Below, piece after piece: positions 1 to 5,419 of a stretch of DNA of 9,311 nucleotides. The DNA lies in contig JBIKRJ010000088.1 in NCBI GenBank assembly GCA_044349205.1, positions 1 through 9,311 on the forward strand. Direction: 5' to 3'. The translations under genes and the position numbers were made by a program. The DNA is from UBA9547 sp044349205 (GTDB lineage: Bacteria > Bacteroidota > Bacteroidia > Cytophagales > UBA9547). The number at the start of each line of letters is the position of its first letter. The first letter of the stretch is position 1. A model generated the notes under the pieces. The model saw nothing but the letters and a program-made list of their open reading frames with translations, was not told where the DNA came from and did not search any database.

Positions 1-231
1 GTGACCACGGCAGGCAAGGGCATTGCAGGCTTCAATGCCTTTATAGATTTTGCCGAAAAGCTTTCTCCACTGGGCAATGCCACAGGCGAAGATTGCGCAA
101 ACTATTGCGTGTCGCTTTTCTCCGATTTTACCCGCAAGGTGACGATGCAAAACCTCTACCACGACGGAGGCTTCTCCAGCACTGGCTTCACCGAAGACCT
201 GATGCGAAAACTGGAAGAAGGAAACGGTTAA
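1..231 (+). CDS. fabI: Enoyl-[acyl-carrier-protein] reductase (NADH), C-terminal fragment
   Basis: This is the 3' end of a gene that begins left of the window; the GTG at base 1 is an internal valine codon, not a start. The 76 visible residues match the tail of FabI, the short-chain dehydrogenase that reduces the enoyl-ACP double bond in the last step of each fatty-acid elongation cycle in the cytoplasm. Recognisable parts are TTAGKGIAGF (the mobile substrate-loop side after the SxGP-type turn), LSPLGNATGEDCANY (equivalent to the 'TPIRRTVTIEDVGN' stretch of E. coli FabI), LFSD, and the family signature YHDGGFSS near residue 55. The catalytic Tyr-x6-Lys lies outside the window. The gene ends 2 bp before a strong hairpin terminator, so it is last in its transcript. 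The FabI assignment is firm; the exact substrate range is family knowledge. Confidence 0.93.
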   Translation: MTTAGKGIAGFNAFIDFAEKLSPLGNATGEDCANYCVSLFSDFTRKVTMQNLYHDGGFSSTGFTEDLMRKLEEGNG

Positions 232-233
232 AG

Positions 234-260
234 AAAAAGCCCCGAGTTCGGGGCTTTTTT
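234..260. terminator. Bidirectional intrinsic terminator between fabI and tRNA-Arg
   Basis: A GC-rich stem, GCCCCG (239-244) pairing with CGGGGC (249-254) around an AGTT loop, is extended by an A-run on the left and a T-run on the right. Read on the + strand it ends fabI with a run of six T. Read on the - strand it gives a five-T run followed by CTTT just past the 3' end of the tRNA-Arg. One element therefore serves two converging transcripts. Confidence 0.9.
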
Positions 261-261
261 G

Positions 262-333
262 TGTGCCCAAAGGGATTCGAACCCCCATCGTCAGAACCGG
301 AATCTGACATTCTATCCATTGAACTATGGGCAC
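262..333 (-). tRNA. tRNA-Arg, anticodon CCG
   Basis: The reverse complement folds as a complete cloverleaf of 72 nt. The acceptor stem is GTGCCCA pairing with TGGGCAC with discriminator A, and the D arm is GTTC/GAAT. The anticodon arm is TCAGA-TTCCGGT-TCTGA, which puts CCG at positions 34-36 and reads the arginine codon CGG. The variable loop is five bases, and the T arm is GGGGG-TTCGAAT-CCCTT with two G-U pairs. The 3' CCA is not encoded (the following bases are CAA), so it must be added after transcription. A promoter-like site lies about 30 bp upstream and a shared terminator lies directly downstream. Confidence 0.96.
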
Positions 334-362
334 AGATTGGGTTTGAGGCGTTTCTGAGTTTT

Positions 363-396
363 CAAAGTTAATCAAGAAACTGCAATAGGAAGCCAA
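363..396 (-). promoter_or_regulatory. Putative Bacteroidota-type promoter of tRNA-Arg
   Basis: On the - strand TAACTTTG (370-363) is an exact match to the -7 consensus TAnnTTTG. A TTG (396-394), 23 bp upstream, could be the -33 element; this spacing is at the long end of the accepted range. The -7 element lies 30 bp from the tRNA 5' end, leaving a leader of roughly 20 nt. Its -33 part touches the stop codon of the phosphoribosyltransferase gene. Motif matching only. Confidence 0.6.
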
Positions 397-888
397 TTAA
401 TGCAAATAGACGGCATACTCTTCGGGCGAAGAGAGGTTTACTTCTACAAATTCCTGTAGCGTGGTGCCGAGTGAATAGCCTACATAATCGGCCGAGATAG
501 GGTATTTTTTGTGAGCCCTATCCACCAGCACTGCTACTTGTAACTTGTTCAGTTCAAAAGCCAGGAAAGGTTTGAAACTGTAGAACATGGTACGGCCCGA
601 ATTCAATACATCGTCCACCACCACTATGGGCATTTTCGACATTTTTTCGGGCGATAAGCCCTCAATTTTGCCGGAAGGCAATTCGATGGTGGAAAAATGC
701 ACCTCGATAGGGCTAATTTTTTCCAACTCAGTTTTCAACAATTTGGCTAACTCCGAACCTTTCGGTTCGATACCTACCAATGCTATTTCCGATTCCTGAA
801 AATTATTCTCATAGATTTCGAAGGCCAATCGGCTTATTTTATTCAAAACTTCGGTAGCGTCGAGTATTTTGGTTTTTACCTGTCCCAT
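397..888 (-). CDS. PyrR-like phosphoribosyltransferase
   Basis: A 163-residue cytoplasmic type I phosphoribosyltransferase. The PRPP-binding signature VVVDDVLNSGRTM is at residues 89-101, with the two acidic residues D92-D93. A second loop, VGIEPKG (38-44), corresponds to the 'VGIxTRG' loop of PyrR. LVDRAHKKYPISADYVG (121-137) is close to the equivalent PyrR stretch (VLVDRGHRELPIRADYVG). PyrR family members are uracil phosphoribosyltransferases and, in some bacteria, RNA-binding attenuators of pyr operons. This copy is a little shorter than typical PyrR (about 175-180 residues), has PK where PyrR has TR, and has no pyr gene or attenuator beside it. The enzyme fold is clear; the base it uses and any RNA-binding role are not. 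The ATG start is the only sensible one. It is isolated from dnaK upstream by a terminator and has no terminator of its own before the tRNA. Confidence 0.85.
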   Translation of the reverse strand: MGQVKTKILDATEVLNKISRLAFEIYENNFQESEIALVGIEPKGSELAKLLKTELEKISPIEVHFSTIELPSGKIEGLSPEKMSKMPIVVVDDVLNSGRTMFYSFKPFLAFELNKLQVAVLVDRAHKKYPISADYVGYSLGTTLQEFVEVNLSSPEEYAVYLH

Positions 889-934
889 TTCGACAAATGC
901 AGTTTAATTGTTGTAAATCTACCCTTTTTTGATG

Positions 935-970
935 AAAAAAAGAGAAAGCCACCCATTTCTGAGTGGCTTT
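935..970 (-). terminator. Intrinsic terminator of dnaK
   Basis: On the - strand the sequence reads AAAGCCAC, a ten-base loop, then GTGGCTTT (eight perfect pairs, 970-945). A short CTC and a run of seven T (941-935) follow. It begins 53 bp past the dnaK stop codon and lies before the phosphoribosyltransferase start, so the two genes are probably separate transcripts. Confidence 0.85.
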
Positions 971-1022
971 ACTTTATGGTTTGTTGTCGGTTGCTACCGA
1001 CAACTATTTACGGAAGAGGGAT

Positions 1023-2930
1023 TTACTTCACCTCCTCGTAGTTCACGTCTGTTACGTCTTCGGTAGAAGCACTGCTACCTGCCGCGCCTTGGTCGGCACC
1101 AGGTTGGGCGCCACCTGCTGCTTGCGTAGCGGCATAGATTTCTTGCGAAGCAGCTTCCCAGGCTTTGTTCAAAGCCTCGGTGCCACTGGCAATTCCAGCT
1201 TCGTCTTTGGCAGCCACGGCTGCTTTCAAGGTATCGAGGGCGCTTTGAATGTTCGTTCTGTTGCCTTCCGAAATCTTGTCGCCGTATTCTTTCAGCTGTT
1301 TTTCAGTTTGGAATACCAGCGAGTCGGCTTGGTTTATTTTCTCCACGCGTTCTTTTTCGGCTTTGTCGGCTGCCTCGTTGGCTTTGGCCTCGTTTTTCAT
1401 GCGCTCAATTTCGGCATCGGTCAAACCAGAAGAAGCTTCAATGCGTATTTTTTGCTCTTTGCCAGTGCCTTTGTCTTTGGCCGAAACGTGCAGGATACCG
1501 TTGGCGTCAATGTCGAAGGTCACTTCGATTTGGGGCACACCGCGAGGAGCTGGCGGAATGCCGTCGAGGTGGAAACGACCGATGGTGCGGTTATCCTTGG
1601 CCATAGGTCTTTCGCCTTGCAATACATGAATTTCTACCGAAGGCTGGCTGTCGGAGGCAGTCGAGAACACTTCCGACTTTTTGGCTGGAATGGTGGTGTT
1701 GGACTCGATGAGTTTTGTCATTACGCCGCCCATTGTTTCAATACCCAAAGAAAGAGGAGTAACGTCCAACAGAAGCACATCTTTCACCTCGCCTGTGAGC
1801 ACACCACCTTGAATGGCTGCACCTATGGCCACTACTTCGTCAGGGTTCACACCTTTGGAAGGTTTTTTGCCAAAGAATTTTTCCACTTCTTCTTGTATGC
1901 GTGGTATCCGGGTAGAGCCACCCACCAATATCACTTCATCTATTTGTGAAGTGCTGAAGCCTGAGTTTTTCAAAGCCCTTCTCACTGGTTCGAGTGAACG
2001 CTGAATCAAGTCGTCACATATTTGCTCAAACTTGGCACGAGTAAGTTTTCTGACCAAGTGTTTTGGAATGCCGTCTACAGGGAAAATGTAGGGCAAATTA
2101 ATTTCCGTTTCGGACGAACTTGAAAGCTCGATTTTGGCTTTTTCAGCTGCTTCTTTCAAGCGCTGCAAGGCCATAGGGTCTTTGCGCAAATCTACGTTCT
2201 CGTCGGCTTTAAATTCTTCCGCCAACCAGTCAATGATTTTTTGGTCGAAATCGTCGCCACCAAGGTGTATGTCTCCGTCGGTCGATTTTACCTCAAACAC
2301 GCCGTCGCCAAGTTCCAAAATGGAAATATCGAAAGTACCGCCTCCAAGGTCGAACACGGCAATTTTCATGTCTTGGTGTTTTTTGTCGAGGCCATAGGCT
2401 AAAGCCGCCGCCGTTGGTTCGTTGATGATGCGTTTTACATCCAAACCAGCAATCGCACCTGCTTCTTTAGTAGCTTGGCGTTCGGCATCGTTGAAATAAG
2501 CAGGCACGGTAATCACCGCTTCTTTTATTTCATGGCCTAAATATTCTTCGGCGGTCGATTTCATTTTTTGAAGAATCATGGCCGAAATTTCTTGTGGCGA
2601 GTACAGCCTGTCGCCGATACGCACACGCGGAGTGTCGTTAGGGCCGCTTTCTACCGTGTAAGAAATGGTTTTGGTTTCATTTTGCACATCGGCATGGCGT
2701 TTGCCCATGAAACGCTTGATGGACTGTATCGTGTTTTTGGGATTGGTGATGGCCTGACGCTTTGCAGGGTCACCTACTTTGCGCTCGCCATTGCCGTTAT
2801 CCAAAAATGCTACAATGGAAGGCGTAGTCCTACGGCCTTCACTGTTTGGGATAACTACCGGTTCGTTGCCTTCCATTACGGCTACGCACGAGTTGGTGGT
2901 TCCCAAGTCAATACCTATTATCTTTCCCAT
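1023..2930 (-). CDS. dnaK: Molecular chaperone DnaK (Hsp70)
   Basis: A complete 635-residue Hsp70, the normal length for bacterial DnaK (638 in E. coli). It is the cytoplasmic ATP-dependent chaperone that binds exposed hydrophobic peptides with DnaJ and GrpE. The nucleotide-binding domain carries IDLGTTNS (7-14), IINEPTAAA (168-176), DLGGGTFD (194-201) and ILVGGSTRIP (334-343). The interdomain linker is DVLLLDVTPLSLG (384-396). The substrate-binding domain follows, with SVEIHVLQGER (431-441), then a helical lid from about residue 505. The low-complexity Ala/Gly/Gln tail ends in the Hsp70-type acidic motif NYEEVK. dnaJ and grpE are not beside it. A terminator follows and a divergent gene precedes, so it appears monocistronic. 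No CIRCE operator is present upstream, which argues against HrcA control. The start gives MGKIIGIDLG, the usual N-terminus. Confidence 0.98.
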   Translation of the reverse strand: MGKIIGIDLGTTNSCVAVMEGNEPVVIPNSEGRRTTPSIVAFLDNGNGERKVGDPAKRQAITNPKNTIQSIKRFMGKRHADVQNETKTISYTVESGPNDTPRVRIGDRLYSPQEISAMILQKMKSTAEEYLGHEIKEAVITVPAYFNDAERQATKEAGAIAGLDVKRIINEPTAAALAYGLDKKHQDMKIAVFDLGGGTFDISILELGDGVFEVKSTDGDIHLGGDDFDQKIIDWLAEEFKADENVDLRKDPMALQRLKEAAEKAKIELSSSSETEINLPYIFPVDGIPKHLVRKLTRAKFEQICDDLIQRSLEPVRRALKNSGFSTSQIDEVILVGGSTRIPRIQEEVEKFFGKKPSKGVNPDEVVAIGAAIQGGVLTGEVKDVLLLDVTPLSLGIETMGGVMTKLIESNTTIPAKKSEVFSTASDSQPSVEIHVLQGERPMAKDNRTIGRFHLDGIPPAPRGVPQIEVTFDIDANGILHVSAKDKGTGKEQKIRIEASSGLTDAEIERMKNEAKANEAADKAEKERVEKINQADSLVFQTEKQLKEYGDKISEGNRTNIQSALDTLKAAVAAKDEAGIASGTEALNKAWEAASQEIYAATQAAGGAQPGADQGAAGSSASTEDVTDVNYEEVK

Positions 2931-3014
2931 TGGCTATCTTGTATTAAGGTTATAAGTTCAATTGCCACGATTTATTCACAATCACTATGCCAAATTGTTC
3001 TTTGCAATAAAAAA

Positions 3015-3054
3015 TGACACTTTGGCAGAAACCCACATCGCTTTGTTTCGATGT
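3015..3054. promoter_or_regulatory. Two dyads upstream of dnaK, possible heat-shock control sites
   Basis: TGACA-CTT-TGGCA (3015-3027) is an imperfect inverted repeat with one mismatch in five pairs. Eight bases further from dnaK, ACATCG (3035-3040) and CGATGT (3049-3054) form a perfect six-pair inverted repeat around an eight-base spacer. Both lie 85-125 bp before the dnaK start codon, where an operator could act. Function is inferred from position only. Confidence 0.35.
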
Positions 3055-3093
3055 TTGAACTATTTGTTAAGCATTGTCCTAAACTGTCATGTT

Positions 3094-3129
3094 TTTGTTT
3101 AAGGCAGTGCATCAAAATTTGTATCTTTG
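3094..3129 (+). promoter_or_regulatory. Putative promoter of the EamA transporter gene
   Basis: TATCTTTG (3122-3129) matches the Bacteroidota -7 consensus TAnnTTTG exactly. The best -33 candidate is TTTG at 3094-3097, 24 bp upstream, which is slightly longer than the preferred spacing. The -7 element is 100 bp before the start codon, giving an unusually long leader for this gene type. Motif evidence only. Confidence 0.5.
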
Positions 3130-3229
3130 ACCACTGTGGCGCTTTCAGGAGTCGTAAAACTTGAAATTTTCCTTTTTTTACAACGGCTTATACTAACAAC
3201 ATTTTCTTGTAGGCATCGGAACTAGACAA

Positions 3230-4162
3230 ATGAAAAATAACTTACGTAATTTGGATCACACTACTCAAAATGGTAGCAAATGGCTATTGTGGCTATGTTT
3301 CGCAGGGGTTTACATACTTTGGGGTTCTACCTATTTGGCCATTAGGGTGGTGTTGCAAAGCATTCCCGTGAGTGTTATGGCCACTTTGCGTTTTTGGATA
3401 GCAGGCAGTATCATGTTTGCATGGGCATGGTTGGCAGGTCATTCTTTTCCAAATCGCGAGCAAACAGCTCGTTCGGCTTTTTCGGGCTTTTTACTATTGG
3501 TCTTAGGCAATGCCGGGGTGCTTTTTGCCAACCGCTTTCTGGCTTCTTCGGGTATCATAGCCGTTTTGGTGGCGGTTACTCCTTTTTGGATAGTGCTGTT
3601 GCAGTGTGGCATGAATAGGGCAAACCGTCCACCCTTGTCGGTATGGCTGGGCATACTGCTGGGTATTGTGGGCATGGTGGTTTTGGTGGGCGCTGAAAAT
3701 TTGAAAATATTGGGCGAGAATGCCCCTAAGGGAATAGCCATTGTGTTGGTTTCTACTTTATGTTGGGCCATAGGCACATTGTACACCAGTTCGGGTAAGC
3801 TACCCAGTTCTTTTGCCTACAATGCGGGTATTCAAATGTTTTCTGCGGGCATTTGCATGGGAGTGTTGGCTATCCTTACAAACGAATGGCAAAGTTTTTC
3901 TTTTGCTGCCGTCGATTCCAAGGCCATTCTCAGTTTTTGGTTTCTAGTTATAGGCGGTTCAGTTTTGGGTTTCACGGCTTTCAATTATTTGGCACGGCAT
4001 GCCAGTCCTACGGGTGCTACCACTTATGCCTATGTGAATCCTCTGGTCGCACTTTTTTTGGGTTGGTGGTTGGGCAACGAAATATTCAACATCCAAACGC
4101 TTTTTGCCTCGGTATTGCTGATAGGGGCGGTGGCCTTGGTGGTGACCAAGCCAAAATGGTAA
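3230..4162 (+). CDS. EamA (drug/metabolite transporter) family permease, YedA-like
   Basis: A 310-residue inner-membrane protein with about ten hydrophobic segments and two tandem EamA units (about 18-150 and 165-305). After a polar 17-residue N-terminus the first helix holds YILWGSTYLAIR, nearly the same as YIIWGSTYFVIR in E. coli YedA. The second unit has TYAYVNPLVALFLGWWLG, again YedA-like (SYAYVNPVVAVLLG). Other family cues are LGNAGVLFANRFLASSGI and the WAIGTLY stretch opening the second half. Proteins of this type export small metabolites or amino acids by secondary transport; no substrate can be read from the sequence. The gene is transcribed away from dnaK and ends 15 bp from the convergent repeat-protein gene with no terminator between them. 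Family assignment is firm, physiological role unknown. Confidence 0.93.
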   Translation: MKNNLRNLDHTTQNGSKWLLWLCFAGVYILWGSTYLAIRVVLQSIPVSVMATLRFWIAGSIMFAWAWLAGHSFPNREQTARSAFSGFLLLVLGNAGVLFANRFLASSGIIAVLVAVTPFWIVLLQCGMNRANRPPLSVWLGILLGIVGMVVLVGAENLKILGENAPKGIAIVLVSTLCWAIGTLYTSSGKLPSSFAYNAGIQMFSAGICMGVLAILTNEWQSFSFAAVDSKAILSFWFLVIGGSVLGFTAFNYLARHASPTGATTYAYVNPLVALFLGWWLGNEIFNIQTLFASVLLIGAVALVVTKPKW

Positions 4163-4177
4163 GGGCAAAATAGGGAT

Positions 4178-4657
4178 TTAGTAAATGTACGAAATGGCAT
4201 ACCAAACGGCGACAAACTCTTCGATGGTAAGTGCACCACTCATATTGGCGATAATGTCGCTATAGTTGCTAGAGGAGCCTCGGTAAATTCGACTGTTGGC
4301 TACATTGGCAATGATGTCGCTGTAATTGTTAGAAGTACCACGATACAGTTTGCTATTTTTGATGGTCAGTAAAATGTCGGAATAGTTATTCGAAGAACCA
4401 CGGTACACCTTACCGTCTTTTATATTGAAAAGGATGTCGCTATAATTGTTGGAGGCGGCTCGGTATATTTTATTCCCTTTAATGTTGCAAATAATATCGC
4501 TGTAGTTGGTGGAAGCAGCCTTGTATAGCCTGTCTTTGTTTACATTGCAAATCATGTCGCTGTAGTTGGTCGAGGCCTTTTTGTAAATTTTTACCTGCGC
4601 CAGTAAAGAGAGGGATGCCAAGAAAAAAGCGAAGATCAAAGCGACTGATTTTTTCAT
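4178..4657 (-). CDS. Secreted protein of six 20-residue NYSDI repeats, function unknown
   Basis: A 159-residue protein with an SPI signal peptide: MKK, a hydrophobic stretch, and probable cleavage after A20 in LLA-Q. The mature part is six contiguous repeats of exactly 20 residues (23-42, 43-62, 63-82, 83-102, 103-122, 123-142). The consensus is K/R-x-Y-K/R-x-x-S-x-N-Y-S-D-I-I/L-x-N-I-x-x-x. Y3, S7, N9, Y10, S11 and D12 are the same in all six. A 17-residue hydrophobic/aromatic tail, LTIEEFVAVWYAISYIY, follows and may cap the fold. The only two cysteines (C37, C57) sit at the same place in repeats 1 and 2, so a disulfide between neighbouring repeats is possible. The regular alternation suggests stacked beta-hairpins, a beta-solenoid or a small propeller; this is inference. 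I do not recognise a named family and assign no function. It has its own promoter and is likely periplasmic or outside the cell. Confidence 0.88.
   Translation of the reverse strand: MKKSVALIFAFFLASLSLLAQVKIYKKASTNYSDMICNVNKDRLYKAASTNYSDIICNIKGNKIYRAASNNYSDILFNIKDGKVYRGSSNNYSDILLTIKNSKLYRGTSNNYSDIIANVANSRIYRGSSSNYSDIIANMSGALTIEEFVAVWYAISYIY
4232..4591 (-). repeat. Six in-frame 60-bp tandem repeats inside the secreted repeat protein
   Basis: Six units of exactly 60 bp with no insertion or deletion between them. The core TCGC/TCGG recurs at 4257, 4317, 4377, 4437, 4497 and 4557. Codons differ at conserved residues: Tyr TAT/TAC, Ser AGC/TCC, Asp GAC/GAT and Asn AAC/AAT vary between copies while the residue is fixed. 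The array is therefore old enough to have diverged and is held by selection on the protein. The two N-terminal units resemble each other most (both carry ASTNYSD and a cysteine), as do the C-terminal ones (YRGSS/YRGTS). Confidence 0.95.
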
Positions 4658-4707
4658 GATTTGGTTTTTTTGAATTTTGGCTAGGTGCTGTTGTTTAACC
4701 TTTTATT

Positions 4708-4737
4708 CAAAGGTATTTAAAAGCAATATAAATCAAA
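4708..4737 (-). promoter_or_regulatory. Putative promoter of the six-repeat protein gene
   Basis: On the - strand TTTG (4737-4734) is followed after 18 bp by TACCTTTG (4715-4708), an exact TAnnTTTG -7 element with near-ideal spacing to the -33 element. The start codon is about 50 bp downstream, leaving a leader of roughly 45 nt. This is the best-formed promoter in the window. Confidence 0.7.
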
Positions 4738-4749
4738 TAAGTGAAATCT

Positions 4750-4786
4750 CATTAAGTCTTTTTGTTATACATTAAGTTTTTTTTGT
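4750..4786. repeat. 20-bp-spaced direct repeats upstream of the repeat-protein promoter
   Basis: CATTAAGTCTTTTTGT (4750-4765) recurs as CATTAAGTTTTTTTTGT (4770-4786); the starts are 20 bp apart, about two helical turns. A GTGAAAT heptamer flanks the pair on each side (4741-4747 and 4785-4791). The pair lies about 50-85 bp upstream of the expected transcription start of the repeat-protein gene, a usual place for an activator. Position and repetition are visible; a regulatory role is inferred. Confidence 0.45.
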
Positions 4787-4797
4787 GAAATTAACAC

Positions 4798-4830
4798 AAA
4801 AAAAGGGCATGCATTACCAAGCCCCTTTTT
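4798..4830 (-). terminator. Intrinsic terminator of the SlyD-type gene
   Basis: On the - strand AAAAAGGGGC pairs with GCCCTTTTTTT across a loop of about 12 bases, with one bulged G. It ends in a run of seven T (4804-4798). It starts 18 bp past the isomerase stop codon and separates that gene from the repeat-protein promoter. Confidence 0.8.
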
Positions 4831-4848
4831 CGTCAGATTCAGAATCTT

Positions 4849-5340
4849 TTAATGTTGATGCCCGCCTGGGCCATGCACGTGGCCGTGTGCCAATTCGTCG
4901 GGAGTGGCTTCTCGAATGTCAACAACGCTGCCGCTGAAGAATAGTTTTTCACCTGCCAAAGGATGGTTGAAATCCATCAGCACATCGTTGGTGTTCACTT
5001 CTACCACAGTACCAAAGAAACGGTTTCCTTGGTTGTCTTGCATGGGCAGTTCAGCACCTTCCACCAATTCGTCTTTCGGCATATCGCCAAAGGCATCCTT
5101 GGGAATGGTCACAATATTTTCTTCTATCACATTGCCATAGGCATCTTCTGCCTCTAGGGTAAACTGAAAATTGTCGCCTATTTTCAAGCCTTTCAAATTG
5201 GCATCGAAAGCCTCAAGTGTTTGACCAATGCCGTGAATAAAGGCAAAAGGATCGTTCGGCTCTGCCGAATCTACCACTTCGCCCGAATCTATTTTTAGTT
5301 CGTAGCTAAGCATTACTACTTTGTTGTTGTCTATTTGCAT
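4849..5340 (-). CDS. slyD: SlyD-type FKBP peptidyl-prolyl cis-trans isomerase
   Basis: A cytoplasmic FKBP-fold prolyl isomerase and folding helper of 163 residues, counted from the ATG at 5340-5338. A TTG one codon earlier also gives an open frame but is less likely. Motifs follow SlyD order: YELKIDSGEVVDS, FIHGIGQTLEAFDANLKGLKIGD in the first FKBP half, EDAYG near residue 65, an inserted flap domain beginning at VTIPKDAFGD (about residues 75-120), then DFNHPLAGEKLFF and VVDIREATPDELAHGHVHG. The last two are nearly the same as in E. coli SlyD (VVAIREATEEELAHGHVHG). The flap domain gives SlyD its chaperone activity. The tail is short (GPGGHQH), with five His in the last twelve residues and no Cys, unlike the long Cys/His metal-binding tail of E. 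coli SlyD, so nickel storage or hydrogenase maturation is not implied. It has its own promoter and terminator. Confidence 0.93.
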   Translation of the reverse strand: MQIDNNKVVMLSYELKIDSGEVVDSAEPNDPFAFIHGIGQTLEAFDANLKGLKIGDNFQFTLEAEDAYGNVIEENIVTIPKDAFGDMPKDELVEGAELPMQDNQGNRFFGTVVEVNTNDVLMDFNHPLAGEKLFFSGSVVDIREATPDELAHGHVHGPGGHQH

Positions 5341-5369
5341 CAATTTAGATTTTTTTGTTTTACAATGAA

Positions 5370-5397
5370 CAAAGGTAGTTTAATTTAGGCTTTCAAA
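5370..5397 (-). promoter_or_regulatory. Putative promoter of the SlyD-type gene
   Basis: On the - strand TACCTTTG (5377-5370) exactly matches TAnnTTTG and is the same octamer as in the repeat-protein promoter. TTTG (5397-5394) lies 16 bp upstream as a -33 candidate, one or two bases short of the usual spacing. The ATG is 30 bp downstream of the -7 element, so the leader is about 25 nt. The same 79-bp gap must also hold the promoter of the divergent hydrolase, which I could not place. Confidence 0.6.
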
Positions 5398-5419
5398 AAC
5401 TATCGTCAATTTAAATACC

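Larger units (their letters stand above)
2931..3229. other. Divergent regulatory region between dnaK and the EamA gene
   Basis: A 299-bp AT-rich region without a credible coding frame. The transporter side holds a TAnnTTTG promoter element (3122-3129) and a leader of about 100 nt. The dnaK side holds two dyads (3015-3027 and 3035-3054) and a pair of inverted heptamers (2988-2994 and 3021-3027). I could not find an exact TAnnTTTG element reading toward dnaK, so its promoter remains unplaced. No CIRCE (TTAGCACTC-N9-GAGTGCTAA) and no Shine-Dalgarno sequence is visible for either gene. Confidence 0.6.

Noticed and set aside
894..901. TGCATTTG on the - strand as a -7 element for the phosphoribosyltransferase gene
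   Set aside because: It mismatches the consensus at a key A, sits 5 bp from the start codon and has no TTG at a suitable distance.
963..1949. A 328-codon open frame on the + strand opposite dnaK
   Set aside because: It is antisense to the highly conserved dnaK C-terminal half, its translation is low-complexity and Phe/His/Arg-rich with no domain, and dnaK codon bias explains the open frame.
2988..3027. TGCCAAA / TTTGGCA inverted heptamers upstream of dnaK as an RNA hairpin
   Set aside because: The 26-base loop is long and AT-rich, no U-tract follows, and a seven-base inverted pair at this spacing can occur by chance.
4232..4591. The 60-bp periodic array as a possible CRISPR or non-coding satellite
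   Set aside because: The period is a multiple of three, the frame is open throughout, changes are largely synonymous, and no unique spacers separate invariant repeats.
5341..5343. TTG as start of the SlyD-type protein
   Set aside because: An ATG follows immediately and gives the same protein minus one residue; ATG is much the likelier start.
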